Numbered from the stretch's first letter, positions 1 to 9,765 are shown. The stretch: 64,000 nt of DNA from Diploscapter coronatus (GCA_964036155.1 OZ038422.1:69897201-69961200); one strand, 5' to 3'. A program made the numbers and translations. Notes: generated from the sequence alone by a model not told the origin.

Positions 1-2378
1 TGCTCTGCTACAGTTTCATCATTATTTAGAGCAACTTTATTCTGTAATTGAGTATAAATAGTATGTTTAACACTCCTAATACACATCTGTTTTCTTCTAA
101 CTACACTTTTATTGAAGAGACATTCTTTATAATCTTCAACATTCAACTCATTCTTGACAACGTTCTTCTTTATTCCTTTGCTCTTTTTAACTTCTTTATC
201 ATCTAATACTTTATAAGCATATTGCTTAGGTTTTAGAGCTACTAATTCTGTCATAAATTTACCATTTAACTCATCTTTGAATTTTTCAACAACTTTTTTA
301 TTCTCGAGAGAATAAAGAGGATGATCTTTCAGATAATCACTGAAGTCAAACTGTCTTTTGAGTTCAGCTGATTCTTCAATGTCTTTATAGATATCTTCTG
401 TTTCAATTTCATAAATAAGACTATCTGTATCTTGATAACACAATTTCAAATTTTTGATATTGTATCTCTTTTGCATTACATTGTAATGAAAATCGTACAT
501 TAAGTACTTACTTAGATCGAGGATAGAAAAACCAACATAAACAGGTTTGTCAAGTACAATATTAGTCTTTTCCATCTCAACTGCTACTAGTTCTTTATTA
601 AACATTATACATCTTTTGAAATTAGGTTTAGAAGCCAATTTAACTATTTTATTCTCATCTGTAATAAGTCTAACATCAACTCTTTCTCTCACATTTTCCA
701 TAGTTTTACCAAATACTGAATTATTCATGAGTTTGAAGAAATCTTTCTCGAAATCATTTCTAGCTTTTTTTCTTAGATTAGTATTCAACTCAATATAAGG
801 AGCTAACCATGCACTCTCTTGAAAAGTAATAATTCTATGAACTTTCTTTAACTTTAAACCTAATTCTAATGCTTGTAAGAGATTTCTATAATGAATAACA
901 TATTTTTCCTTATCAAAGAGAGTGTTACACAACTTCTTCACGGATTGAGTGTCAATTTTAACATTTTCCGGACATAACGGGAAATCATTATGTTTTTGAT
1001 GTAATTCTTTAGGATATTCAAGATCTATTTCTAGAATACATCCTTTTCCTCTTTTATTGAGATTCTTAATATATTTCTTTAATTCTTCAGGTGATATATT
1101 TTCATTAAATTCTTCCTCAAATTCAAATCCACCAGTAGGCAACTTTTGGCACATAGCCCAACCATATAAATTATTTGCATCTAGATACATCAAAAATGTA
1201 CTTTCTTTTTCTGGATTATAATCTTCTAGATATTTATTATTTGCTTTGGAGTATCGTTTGACAGCGCTCACCATCCCACCCCTTATTCCTTTTTCAATCA
1301 TCAAATATTTTTCAACATCTTTAAGTACTTCTAATGACACTCCAGTTTTCTTCAACATAGCATCCCAAGCTAAACCTGGACTGGTGTAATACCAACATGG
1401 ATCAAGTTCATAGATATCCAAACTCAAATTCCTGAAATTTTCAAAAATATCTGCTAATAACAGGACATCATTAATCATATAAATCTTAGTATAGTCCTCC
1501 ATATTCTTGCAAGACATTTTATTCCAAACTAATGTAGCATAGAGATGCTCTGCAGTTGTACATTTCTTGCCATTTAGGATATCATCGAAATTTTCTTTAA
1601 TCGGTAGTTTTTCTTCTTGATATTTTGCGAAAGAATCCATGTGCTCATATGGATAAATGCCTTTTTTTCTCATCATTCCAAAAACATTATCGCTTCCATA
1701 GTATTTTTTACTTAGTGGGAGTTGTTCATCATCCAAATTTTTACTCAAAACATCCAGTGACGCTGACATGAAACTGAATGAATCTAAAAATCTCACTTCA
1801 TAGAACCGATTTTCATCTTCTTCGTATTGTTTGTGATAACTGAAACTAATAAACTTTTCAGTATTACTTGAAATATTATTAATCTCTATTCCTTTTTCTT
1901 TTAAGTATTTAGTACTGTCAGGATCTCCGATTATGAGGTGTGAGTCATATCCTTTAAGATTATGGAAGAATACCGGAATAAAAGTGTTCTTTCTTTTTAA
2001 TAAATTACAAGTTCCACACAACGGGCCTCTGTATTCTCCAGTCCAATGGTCATGATCTTTAACTTTAGTTGTCTTCATATCAATAGAATTGAAAACATTT
2101 TTACAATTAGGACACTTTTCACATTTATCATAGTTATTCCACTCTTCTTGAGTTAAATTTCTCATTTTGATATCAGGAAGGTTCATAATTTTCTGAGAGA
2201 TGTAAATAATGTATTTATTAAACTCTAATACAGCATGATATCCTACATAAGACGTAATATCATATATTGTTTTCAAATAAGAATCAACTACTATAATACA
2301 GAATCCTGAAGGGATGTGTTTTCCAATGTCAGCAGTCCATGACTTTTTAGGATTATCATGAACACCATTAATTTTTTT
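1..2378 (-). CDS. Polinton DNA polymerase B, C-terminal part (partial, runs off window)
   Basis: This is the polymerase part of a type B, protein-primed-type DNA polymerase that replicates the Polinton element. The minus frame stays open from about 2,378 to base 1, so the C-terminus lies outside the window. Visible motifs in order: a Cys-rich stretch (about 2,000-2,130), the SLYP-type motif A as DANNLYGW (about 1,150-1,190), motif B as NNSVFGKTM (about 690-735) and motif C as YQDTDS (about 415-435). These are the palm motifs with the catalytic aspartates of motifs A and C intact. The frame does not join directly to the N-terminal half at 2,291-3,673; a one-base frame change lies in an A-run (minus strand) near 2,372-2,380. 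Family assignment is secure; activity is not, because of the break. Confidence 0.9.
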
Positions 2379-3673
2379 ATAATGCTTTCAAAATCTGCAT
2401 ATATAACGTAGCGATGTTTTTGTGTTTTGTTAATGTTTTCGAATTCAGTGATATTTTTATGAGATAGTTTATGTTCTAAAGGTTTGTTTTTGCAACAATC
2501 CTCAATATGTCTATCATACTTTGATTTATCATAATAGGATGAATGACATCTTGGACAAAATTTCTTTCGATGTTCACCTTCTGTATTCAGTAGTTTATTT
2601 AAATTTTTAATAAGAGAATAATGAGAATTTCCTTGATTGTCCTCATGATAGAAGAGATTAATGACTTTACTATCATCTGCCGTAATTTTTCTAGAAGGAC
2701 GAATTCGAATTATCTTTTTATTTTCTTCTTTAGGACATTCAAAAACATTGACAACTAGATCATTCATCTTCTCAAATTTGTCAATATCTTTAATCTTCAT
2801 TGGAAAACTGAGGCCATCGAATTTTAGTTCATTCGCAAATGATGTGTATTTTGAGATTCGTTCTGCATCTCTTTCTGCAGGATGTAAGTGAGCTAGAATA
2901 CACCACATAAAACATTTTTCATCATTATTTTGAATATTGATAACAGCTTTTTTATTCTTAATCCAATCAGGTAGTGGAATATATGATGCTCCACTAGGAG
3001 ATCTACAGATAGTTTGATTCATATTGAGCGAAGTAATTCCTATTATAGACCAACCTGATCCTCGAGCTGCCAAATTTTCCATATTATTTATTAGTTCTTT
3101 ACAAGCACTTTGGTAAAATTCAATTCTATTTTCTCCAATACACAATTCTTTAGTACTCGTTCTTACTGCAAAAGTTTCTTCTTTTTTGTCTTTAACTTGT
3201 CTAAATTCTAAGCGAAAACTTATTTTAACATTCTCATCACTATGAATATCATTAATTACAAATTTTTCATTCTTTTCGAAGAAAGAATTTAGTTTGTTTG
3301 TAACGACTGTCATGTAATAATCAATACCTCTCTTTTCAAAAAGATCTGAATAATTCTCAAAATTAAGTTCTTTCGCCATATTTTTATAAGTTGTTGTTCT
3401 TACGACACCATTTTTAGTCTCTTTGTAATCACTAAAAATTAAATCATCAAAAGGGAAAACTTCTTTTATTTTATTTTCCTCATTATTACTTTCAGCATTT
3501 GCATTTTGCCCAATTCTCTCCTCTATAAAATTCAAAAGCTCTTGTTTCTTCATATCTCTTATTTGTCTAGAATTAAGGCTTCTACTTTTTGTTCTGCCAT
3601 TAGATAATATTTCAATAATTCTAATAACTTCTTTTCGGAGATCATCTCTTGACATCTTTTTGAAATGATCCAT
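2291..3673 (-). CDS. Polinton DNA polymerase B, N-terminal part (frame-broken)
   Basis: 460-aa ORF holding the N-terminal region and start of the exonuclease of the same polymerase. Residues 1-55 are basic and helical (SAP-like look). About residues 205-345 hold the Polinton polymerase pattern GSGW...YIPLPDW...INIQN.D.KCFMW. A C2HC-type zinc finger (FCPRCHSSYYDK...H...CC) follows near 385-405, then the exonuclease I motif YADFES near 430. After that motif the last ~25 residues are out of frame, and the true continuation is in the neighbouring frame at 1-2,378. A TATATAA box stands about 20 nt upstream of the start, and the divergent 312-aa gene begins only 80 bp away. The break could be decay, an assembly error in a homopolymer, or programmed slippage; the sequence alone cannot decide. 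Confidence 0.85.
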   Translation of the reverse strand: MDHFKKMSRDDLRKEVIRIIEILSNGRTKSRSLNSRQIRDMKKQELLNFIEERIGQNANAESNNEENKIKEVFPFDDLIFSDYKETKNGVVRTTTYKNMAKELNFENYSDLFEKRGIDYYMTVVTNKLNSFFEKNEKFVINDIHSDENVKISFRLEFRQVKDKKEETFAVRTSTKELCIGENRIEFYQSACKELINNMENLAARGSGWSIIGITSLNMNQTICRSPSGASYIPLPDWIKNKKAVINIQNNDEKCFMWCILAHLHPAERDAERISKYTSFANELKFDGLSFPMKIKDIDKFEKMNDLVVNVFECPKEENKKIIRIRPSRKITADDSKVINLFYHEDNQGNSHYSLIKNLNKLLNTEGEHRKKFCPRCHSSYYDKSKYDRHIEDCCKNKPLEHKLSHKNITEFENINKTQKHRYVIYADFESIIKKLMVFMIILKSHGLLTLENTSLQDSVL

Positions 3674-3753
3674 TCTGCTTCTTATTTATATAAGGATATT
3701 TTTTCACTTTTTAAAATTTCATTATTTTTTTTCATTATTTAAATAATTCGACC

Positions 3754-4692
3754 ATGAGCAAGTTCATCGAAATTTATGATCCTAAGAAAAGAAATGAAAT
3801 CATCAAAAATTATCTACAAAATAGAAAGGTACACAAAGTCAAGAATCTCCAAGAACGGAGTGACTTAGAAAACGTAGAAGAGCATCGAGTTGAAATTTTC
3901 AAACCAATTCTAGAATCAAATAAAAAGTTACAAGAAGAAATAATTGATGAGAAAAATAAAATAGTTGCAACATTGAATTCTTTCAAGGACTCAAGAAAGT
4001 TGAACCCTCAAACCCCCTCTCCGATGAAACAACTTCCAATATCCAATAAAACAACTGATAATTCTCCTAATTCCATCAAAGTAAGTAATCTGATTGCATC
4101 GTACCTTCAAGACCTTAGAGACAAAAGCAATGCTGGATACTCCATAAGATTTAATAATGAAACTAAGGGGTATACAATTGGAAATAAAGAAGTTGAATTC
4201 GACGACAACATAATCCAAATCAATGGCGTTGTTTATACAGCATCTGAAGGATTAATGGAATTACTAACTAAAAAATCTCCAAACCTAAACAAGATTAAAA
4301 AAGATGATACTCAAAATTATCGAGAGATTTTGTTGTGCTCGAATGCTCTGTACCAAGGTTTTGATGACACAACCAAAAGGTATAATGCTGATGCTAGTGA
4401 TAAATGGAAGTTCATTAAAGCTAATTTTATTACAAAGACTCCAAGTAATCCTTCTCAACAATCACATAAATCTATGGTTAACTCTCAGCAAACTTCGCAA
4501 GGAAGTTCAATTTCTTTTATTCCTTCAAATACTAATTCTCTTATTGATTCATTGAGGCTTTCAGTTGGTTCATATCAAGCTGGAAATAAATCAGAATTTA
4601 ACAAAATTCATGCTATTTTGGATGAACTAGTAAGACAAAAGAAGATAAAAAAGAAAGACCTTGGAGTTATTTATTTGAATATTGGTTTATAA
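3754..4692 (+). CDS. DUF8207-like Polinton protein
   Basis: 312-aa intronless ORF, divergent from polB and tail-to-tail (6-bp gap) with the next minus gene. The first ~95 residues are charged and coiled-coil-like. A segment near 125-215 has the pattern I associate with the DUF8207 family common in arthropod and cnidarian Polintons: GYTIGNKEVEFDDN, then an LMELLTKKSP-like core and a REILLCSNALYQGF-like strand. A Ser/Gln/Asn-rich linker and a basic C-terminus (RQKKIKKKDLG) follow. Function is not known to me; its constant presence in Polintons suggests a virion or morphogenesis role (inference). Confidence 0.7.
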   Translation: MSKFIEIYDPKKRNEIIKNYLQNRKVHKVKNLQERSDLENVEEHRVEIFKPILESNKKLQEEIIDEKNKIVATLNSFKDSRKLNPQTPSPMKQLPISNKTTDNSPNSIKVSNLIASYLQDLRDKSNAGYSIRFNNETKGYTIGNKEVEFDDNIIQINGVVYTASEGLMELLTKKSPNLNKIKKDDTQNYREILLCSNALYQGFDDTTKRYNADASDKWKFIKANFITKTPSNPSQQSHKSMVNSQQTSQGSSISFIPSNTNSLIDSLRLSVGSYQAGNKSEFNKIHAILDELVRQKKIKKKDLGVIYLNIGL

Positions 4693-4698
4693 TATCAA

Positions 4699-5319
4699 TC
4701 AAGTTTTCGTTTTTTGAATTATAACATTCTCTGAACCTTTACCTTTTTTAGCATAAGCTCTTGAAACATTCGGAAAATCGTTTGAGACACTAATTCGTTT
4801 GAAATTATCACTCAACTCCCTATTATCCAAATCTAAATCATCTAGAAATTTGAGACATTCTTGATTTGATAATGTCTTGGGATTTTTTAATGTAAGTGAT
4901 AAATCTATAGATGGTATTTCTACATGAACTTCTTTTTGTTTTTCATTATACCTCCTACATAACTCATTGTGGTCATCTCTTTCTTTTTGGAAATCAGAAT
5001 GCATTTGATCCAACATGATTTTGTACTTCTTACTTGATAATCCCAGTTTGTTGATTATGATACTCTTGCATTCACTCTCACATTTTGATATCATTAATTG
5101 AGTAAAACCATACTTATAAGCAAATTTATCTGAAGAAGACAAAATAGTTCCATCTATAGTAGTAATCATTTGCTCTAATGCATTTAAATATTTTTGAGCA
5201 ACTTCTTTTGTAGCATCATTTTTAGTATACACTACGATTTCTGAAAAATCTAAGTCTTCTTTTCCATTAATTTTTTGAACATCTTTTATGAATCTCGATA
5301 ATTTAAGTTGATCTTCCAT
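4699..5319 (-). CDS. Polinton coiled-coil protein of unknown function
   Basis: 206-aa ORF on the minus strand between the DUF8207-like gene and a tandem repeat array. It is mostly helical and charged, with a likely coiled coil near residues 105-135 and a basic tail ending KKGKGSENVIIQKTKT. I recognise no family. The start codon lies in TTATATAAATGG, the same context as several neighbouring element genes, which supports this start. Codon use (AT-rich, Lys/Asn/Ile-rich) matches the rest of the element. Confidence 0.6.
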   Translation of the reverse strand: MEDQLKLSRFIKDVQKINGKEDLDFSEIVVYTKNDATKEVAQKYLNALEQMITTIDGTILSSSDKFAYKYGFTQLMISKCESECKSIIINKLGLSSKKYKIMLDQMHSDFQKERDDHNELCRRYNEKQKEVHVEIPSIDLSLTLKNPKTLSNQECLKFLDDLDLDNRELSDNFKRISVSNDFPNVSRAYAKKGKGSENVIIQKTKT

Positions 5320-5362
5320 TTATATAATTAAAAAATGTACTATTATTTTCCATCCTTCCTAA

Positions 5363-5488
5363 AATCCAGAAATGTGGTATTGTAATCCAGAAATGTGGTA
5401 TTGTAATCCAGAAATGTGGTATTGTAATCCAGAAATGTGGTATTGTAATCCAGAAATGTGGTATTGTAATCCAGAAATGTGGTATTGT
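5363..5488. repeat. 21-bp tandem repeat, six copies
   Basis: Six head-to-tail, essentially identical 21-bp units beginning AATCCAGAAATGTGGTATTG, at 5363, 5384, 5405, 5426, 5447 and 5468, followed by a part copy (GTGGTATTTCAG). The array fills most of the 207-bp divergent spacer between the 206-aa gene (-) and the 126-aa gene (+), where a promoter or enhancer is expected. Confidence 0.97.
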
Positions 5489-5526
5489 GGTATTTCAGTA
5501 ATATGGAGTAAAAATATATTCTATAA

Positions 5527-5907
5527 ATGGAGGTTGATAAACTAATCGAAGAACTAAAAGCTTACGATTTCAAAAGGAATAGTATTTCTTCATTCAGCCT
5601 CAAGACAGGAATTTCTCAGAAAACTATTAAGAAGTACTTAGTACAAAATAATATAGCTTATAATTCAAAAGGAGTCAAGCACAATGGAATTAGAGATTCG
5701 TCTGGTAGATTTTGTATTACTAATAAGGAAGAAAAACAGGATATCAGGACTTCAATTCCTCCTACAGTTCCTTCGAAAAAGAACCCTACGGATCAATCAT
5801 TCAGACATAGAATACTAGATGGTCGTAGAACACTAGATATAACAAAAATTAGACGGTCACCTGAAGATCAAATAGACTTCATCAAGAAAAGTCTAGGTCA
5901 AAAGTAA
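5527..5907 (+). CDS. Small HTH-like Polinton protein
   Basis: 126-aa basic ORF. Residues 18-42 (SISSFSLKTGISQKTIKKYL) have the spacing of a helix-turn-helix, with Gly at the turn and hydrophobics on the recognition helix; the rest is basic and low in structure. A DNA-binding or regulatory role is inferred, not shown. The start lies in CTATAAATGG directly after the 21-bp array, and the stop overlaps the end of the ATPase gene by 10 bp on the opposite strand. Confidence 0.6.
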   Translation: MEVDKLIEELKAYDFKRNSISSFSLKTGISQKTIKKYLVQNNIAYNSKGVKHNGIRDSSGRFCITNKEEKQDIRTSIPPTVPSKKNPTDQSFRHRILDGRRTLDITKIRRSPEDQIDFIKKSLGQK

Positions 5908-6674
5908 ACGTAAAAATACTTCAATTGTTTCCTAAATTTACCACTATCTTTTTCACTAGTTTTATCAATTGTTAAAAAAGAATACCTCTGACTCCACACT
6001 TCTCTCGTCATTTCAAGAAATTCTGGTTTATCAATTTCTGAACAATGATCTCGATAAATGTAATCTATGTTGAGTTTGTCTTGAGGAAAAATTATAAAAA
6101 GATTAGCATTCTCTCTAATTGTATTTTTGGGAAGTTTTATGTAATTTTGTGAAATGTAAAAACAATCTATGTTATTATGTCTTCCTCGAGTATAATATTG
6201 TTCTATTTTATTTTGCTTCTCCAGCATTAGGTCATCAAAAATAATGAGAGTCTTTTTATCCGGATCAATTGAATTAGGATCTGGAATGTCTTCACAATTT
6301 TCAGAGCAATGGACTTCAATAATTGGTTTAGCATTTTCTTTTTCTTCAATAATGAAGTCTTGCTTTCGAAAACATTCTCTAATTTCTTTCTTACTCAAAC
6401 CATTTTCGAAGCCATTTATAAGTGCTTGATAACAAGGTTGGAAAAGAGTTGTAGAAAAAATGTAAAGGTTATTGTAATCAAGATAATCCTCTGAGTTTCC
6501 ATCCAGTAGTAAATTCATTAGTAAATTAGTCTTCCCACATCCTGATTTTCCAATGATACAACCTCTTATACTTTCAGGAAGTAAAGGATTGTTATTTCTC
6601 TTAGAATAATAATTTTTAACTGAATAATCTGAAAAATCTGTTCTGAATGATTTTTCGGCTCCTGAACTACTCAT
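5898..6674 (-). CDS. Polinton genome-packaging ATPase (FtsK/HerA type)
   Basis: 258-aa P-loop ATPase. Walker A is GKSGCGKTN near residues 41-50, Walker B is KTLIIFDDLM near 140-150. It is followed by the element-specific patterns YYTRGRHNNIDCFYISQNY and PKNTIRENANLFIIF, which include the arginine and sensor-like positions of Polinton, virophage and NCLDV A32-like ATPases. Length is normal for the family. Its role by family is pumping DNA into the procapsid. The start lies in TATTTAAATGAG and only 29 bp separate it from the divergent 129-aa gene, so both share one small promoter region with a TATAAATAG box at 6,691-6,699. Confidence 0.92.
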   Translation of the reverse strand: MSSSGAEKSFRTDFSDYSVKNYYSKRNNNPLLPESIRGCIIGKSGCGKTNLLMNLLLDGNSEDYLDYNNLYIFSTTLFQPCYQALINGFENGLSKKEIRECFRKQDFIIEEKENAKPIIEVHCSENCEDIPDPNSIDPDKKTLIIFDDLMLEKQNKIEQYYTRGRHNNIDCFYISQNYIKLPKNTIRENANLFIIFPQDKLNIDYIYRDHCSEIDKPEFLEMTREVWSQRYSFLTIDKTSEKDSGKFRKQLKYFYVYF

Positions 6675-6703
6675 TTAAATATTTAATAAACTATAAATAG
6701 AGA

Positions 6704-7093
6704 ATGACGACTCTTTTCCTAAATCTTTATCATACTAATGAAAAAACATTCCAATTCGATCAAAATTTTGTTATCAGTAGCATTGCTGTAGTAAAAATTA
6801 ATGGAATCTTGGAAAGGTATGGAAGTGAACATTCTGAAAGTTTCGTTTATCTATCATGTAATCTCGTTTGTGACTCCTATATTGATGAAAGGCAAAGTAA
6901 TATAATTTGTAAATTCAAATCTCATCAGAAAGATAAAATAAGTATAGACTTTGAGCCTATAAATTTGATTTATCACAAAACCATGAGTAACTGTAATAAC
7001 ACTTTAAATTTAACTTTAAAATTAGTTGATGACAAGAATAATCTCATTGATTTTGATAAATGTGATCTTCATTTCGAATTACACGTAAAATAA
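6704..7093 (+). CDS. Small beta-rich Polinton protein (virion-type)
   Basis: 129-aa ORF, nearly all predicted beta strand, with the pattern VYLSCNLVCDSYIDERQSN ... INLIYHKTMSNCNNTLNLTL ... DFDKCDLHFEL. Similar short proteins recur beside the ATPase and capsid genes in animal Polintons. A single-jelly-roll or other minor virion role is likely but inferred. It starts 10 nt after TATAAATAGAGA and abuts the minus-strand 71-aa ORF at its 3' end. Confidence 0.65.
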   Translation: MTTLFLNLYHTNEKTFQFDQNFVISSIAVVKINGILERYGSEHSESFVYLSCNLVCDSYIDERQSNIICKFKSHQKDKISIDFEPINLIYHKTMSNCNNTLNLTLKLVDDKNNLIDFDKCDLHFELHVK

Positions 7094-7309
7094 CTAGGAA
7101 ATCCTTTTAAAGCCTGATCCACTCTTCAATACCTTCAAAAAATCTATATTTTTCTTGGTTAATTTTTTATCTCCTCTCTTTGTGCTTTCATTGCTCTTTA
7201 ATTCTTCTATCTTCAAATTCTTTTCATTTTCAATTATGCATATTTTATCTTTCTCTTTCGGGCTTATAATAACATAACTAGAACTATGGCCAGAATCAAA
7301 GTATCTCAT
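7094..7309 (-). CDS. 71-aa basic Polinton protein with GSGF motif
   Basis: Short Lys-rich ORF between the 129-aa gene (+) and the glycoprotein gene (-, 38 bp upstream of that gene's stop). The C-terminus ends VLKSGSGFKRIS. The GSGF tetrapeptide also occurs in the N-terminal region of the integrase. In adenovirus-like systems small basic virion-core peptides carry Gly-rich protease sites; whether this is one is speculation. ATG is preceded by TTTATAAATT. Real coding status is supported by the compact gene packing and matching codon use. Confidence 0.5.
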   Translation of the reverse strand: MRYFDSGHSSSYVIISPKEKDKICIIENEKNLKIEELKSNESTKRGDKKLTKKNIDFLKVLKSGSGFKRIS

Positions 7310-7347
7310 AATTTATAAATTGGAAAAATATAAGAATAAATCTACAA

Positions 7348-9717
7348 CTAATCTACAACAAGAGATCTATGTGATGTATGATGATTGAGTTGTTGTAGTT
7401 CTAAACCGTCTTTGTTCCTTCTATAACTACTATTATTTCTTTTACGTTTCGAAATAAAAAGTTTTGGAGATAACACCATCCAAAACGATCGTATGATGAA
7501 AATGTAGAAAAGAGTAACACCGATAGTCACGTAAATCCTCCAGAACCTTAAGTAATACTTTGCGAAAAAGCTTTCAACATCATCTAAAATTTCATGTGGT
7601 ATCATAGAATTTTGCTCGTTAGCATGAAGTGTAAGTGCTACTTCAGATTTCTCTCGCATTTCATTTATAAGATCTTCTTCGATATTAGTTTTAGTATCAA
7701 ATAGGATGTGCTCATGAAAAATTATTTTATCATCTAAAAACTTGAGATTATATTCCTTAACATCTAAAACACCTATTGTTTTATTGTTCCAACTACTTGA
7801 GATTTTACTTGAAATTATATTATCTTTGAAATACCAAATTTTGTCTCCAAATCCTCTTATTTTAATAGGAACTTGGCCATGTGTTAGTGCTGAATCAAAT
7901 TCATATCCATCAAAGTCTTTCAAATCTAGGTTTTCGATATTTTCCACATCAATTTCTTTGCAGAAAGTCACTTCAACAATATTATCAGTATCAGGAATTA
8001 CATTTACTCTGATTGCTGAATGATTCAATTGTTTTTGCATATATCCTCTTGGATTTTCCTTTATCATCATCTCTAGCAGGTCATTATGATCATTGAATAT
8101 ACTACACATTATCTCTGTTGTATGACGTAGTTGATTATTCTCAATATTCTCAAGGTATTGAAACTCTCCCGCAGCTTGAAAATCTGAGTACGTGTCCCTT
8201 TTGGTCCTATTGATTACACTTCCCTTTGCCTTATAGGCAACGTTACTCTCTATACTTCTTATCAGCATACGCTGTCGATCCTGGCCGAGAGTACTTTCTG
8301 ATTGTCTTTTGTCAATTTCGTATTTAGCAATTCGGTTTATGAAATCCGTGTAACTTGTGAAGGTATTACAACTCTCTCTAATTTTCATAAACTCAGCATA
8401 AGTGGGTAGAAGATCACAATCATGCTTAATTTTTAAGTATTCATCGTAACTGGGTAATGGTAAAGGCTGCCAGGGTTGGTCGAGGTTGGTAATTTCTCTT
8501 TTTGTTCTATTGGTAGTATTATTTCTTTCTCTCTGTTGTCTTAATATTTTTTCTTGTTTCCTTTTTTCAAATTCCTGATATTTTTTCAGTTTTTCTTCTC
8601 GTCTTCTCTCGAATTCTTTCAATTCCATTTCATATTTTTCCTGTTGTGACTTCGTCCATCGGTCTCGTTGTTCCCTCTGTTCTTTTTGCAATTTTATTTG
8701 ATTGTCTTCTTCTTGCATCCTTTTATCAGTAGCTTCATTTCTCTTTTTTAGTTCTTCTTGATACTTTTTAATTTCTTCTTGTTGTTTTCTTTGTCTTTCA
8801 TAGTATTCTTGTTTTTCTTTTTCATACATCTTTGGATTTTTACTAATTTGTTCTAAATTTAATCCATTTTTCCTTTCAGTCATTTCGGAATTTAATTCAT
8901 CTTTCAAAGTACTTCTAGGTTTTTTGATAATTACTTTTTTCACTGCAAAACCTTCATCACTCAAAACAAGTGAATTACCACAATCATTTATTACACTGTC
9001 ACTTTTATTTGTAAAACTTAGAGCTATTTGATTCTCTTTATTTATCCAGAGGCCGTTATTGTAAAAACCATTGAGTTTGCCTATTGAGACATATTTGCAG
9101 TTTTGATCTCTGTTCACATCCCAGATCATGACTTCATTGTTTTTGACTTCACAAGAACCTGTGAGATAATCACATTTACTCATATCACTCATAACATTAG
9201 TTGGTCTTTTCTGGTTAAAGTGGGAGTAGACCTTCGTCTCGATAATGATACAATTTTCTTTGAGATAACGTTTAGGAGAGAACAAACTGGTGAATCTATT
9301 TGGATAATCTATAGTAATTTTATTATTTGTAAACCACTCTACATCACTATTTTTAATAAGTGTTCCGTAATCACATTTCTTATTATTTATCATTTCCTTA
9401 CACTCTGTAATGGTCAGAGGTCTATTATTTAATTCTTTCTCAATTAGGTGTTCATATCCAGAGAAATCGGTGTACATAGATACTTCTGAAACTAACTTTT
9501 TACATAAATGAGCATTTGAGATGTATTCAATTATGTTTGGTTTGAAAACTTCGTATTTCACTACTTCAGTTTTGTTTTTCAGTACGTAGTTGCATTTTGG
9601 TAATTTGGGAATTCTAAAGTACTGGGTTGGAGAACTTTCGGTACATATAATTGGTTTACTATTAGTAAATAATGCTAGAGTGCAAATCAAGATTGATTGA
9701 AATAATCTTACTCTCAT
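7348..9717 (-). CDS. Envelope-like transmembrane glycoprotein carried by the Polinton
   Basis: 789-aa ORF. Residues 1-20 are a signal peptide (RLFQSILICTLALF). About 25-270 is a Cys-containing, Asn-glycosylation-rich ectodomain with a CDYLTGSCEVKNNEVMIWD segment. About 280-400 is a Lys/Glu/Gln/Arg coiled coil. An RTKR dibasic (furin-type) site lies near 405 and a second RTKR near 507. Next comes a beta-rich domain, a transmembrane helix near 722-745 (IYVTIGVTLFYIFIIRSFW), and a basic cytoplasmic tail of ~45 residues. The layout is that of a viral surface or fusion glycoprotein, and I cannot assign it to a fusogen class. It lies between virion genes and starts in TATTAAATGAG like its neighbours, so it belongs to the element. 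Capture from another virus is inference. No truncation is seen. Confidence 0.75.
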   Translation of the reverse strand: MRVRLFQSILICTLALFTNSKPIICTESSPTQYFRIPKLPKCNYVLKNKTEVVKYEVFKPNIIEYISNAHLCKKLVSEVSMYTDFSGYEHLIEKELNNRPLTITECKEMINNKKCDYGTLIKNSDVEWFTNNKITIDYPNRFTSLFSPKRYLKENCIIIETKVYSHFNQKRPTNVMSDMSKCDYLTGSCEVKNNEVMIWDVNRDQNCKYVSIGKLNGFYNNGLWINKENQIALSFTNKSDSVINDCGNSLVLSDEGFAVKKVIIKKPRSTLKDELNSEMTERKNGLNLEQISKNPKMYEKEKQEYYERQRKQQEEIKKYQEELKKRNEATDKRMQEEDNQIKLQKEQREQRDRWTKSQQEKYEMELKEFERRREEKLKKYQEFEKRKQEKILRQQRERNNTTNRTKREITNLDQPWQPLPLPSYDEYLKIKHDCDLLPTYAEFMKIRESCNTFTSYTDFINRIAKYEIDKRQSESTLGQDRQRMLIRSIESNVAYKAKGSVINRTKRDTYSDFQAAGEFQYLENIENNQLRHTTEIMCSIFNDHNDLLEMMIKENPRGYMQKQLNHSAIRVNVIPDTDNIVEVTFCKEIDVENIENLDLKDFDGYEFDSALTHGQVPIKIRGFGDKIWYFKDNIISSKISSSWNNKTIGVLDVKEYNLKFLDDKIIFHEHILFDTKTNIEEDLINEMREKSEVALTLHANEQNSMIPHEILDDVESFFAKYYLRFWRIYVTIGVTLFYIFIIRSFWMVLSPKLFISKRKRNNSSYRRNKDGLELQQLNHHTSHRSLVVD

Positions 9718-9765
9718 TTAATATATTAAATTTCTGAATATATAAAATAAATTACTTTTTCACTT

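Noticed and set aside
5363..5488. CRISPR array
   Set aside because: Units are contiguous without spacers, in a eukaryotic element; a plain tandem repeat.
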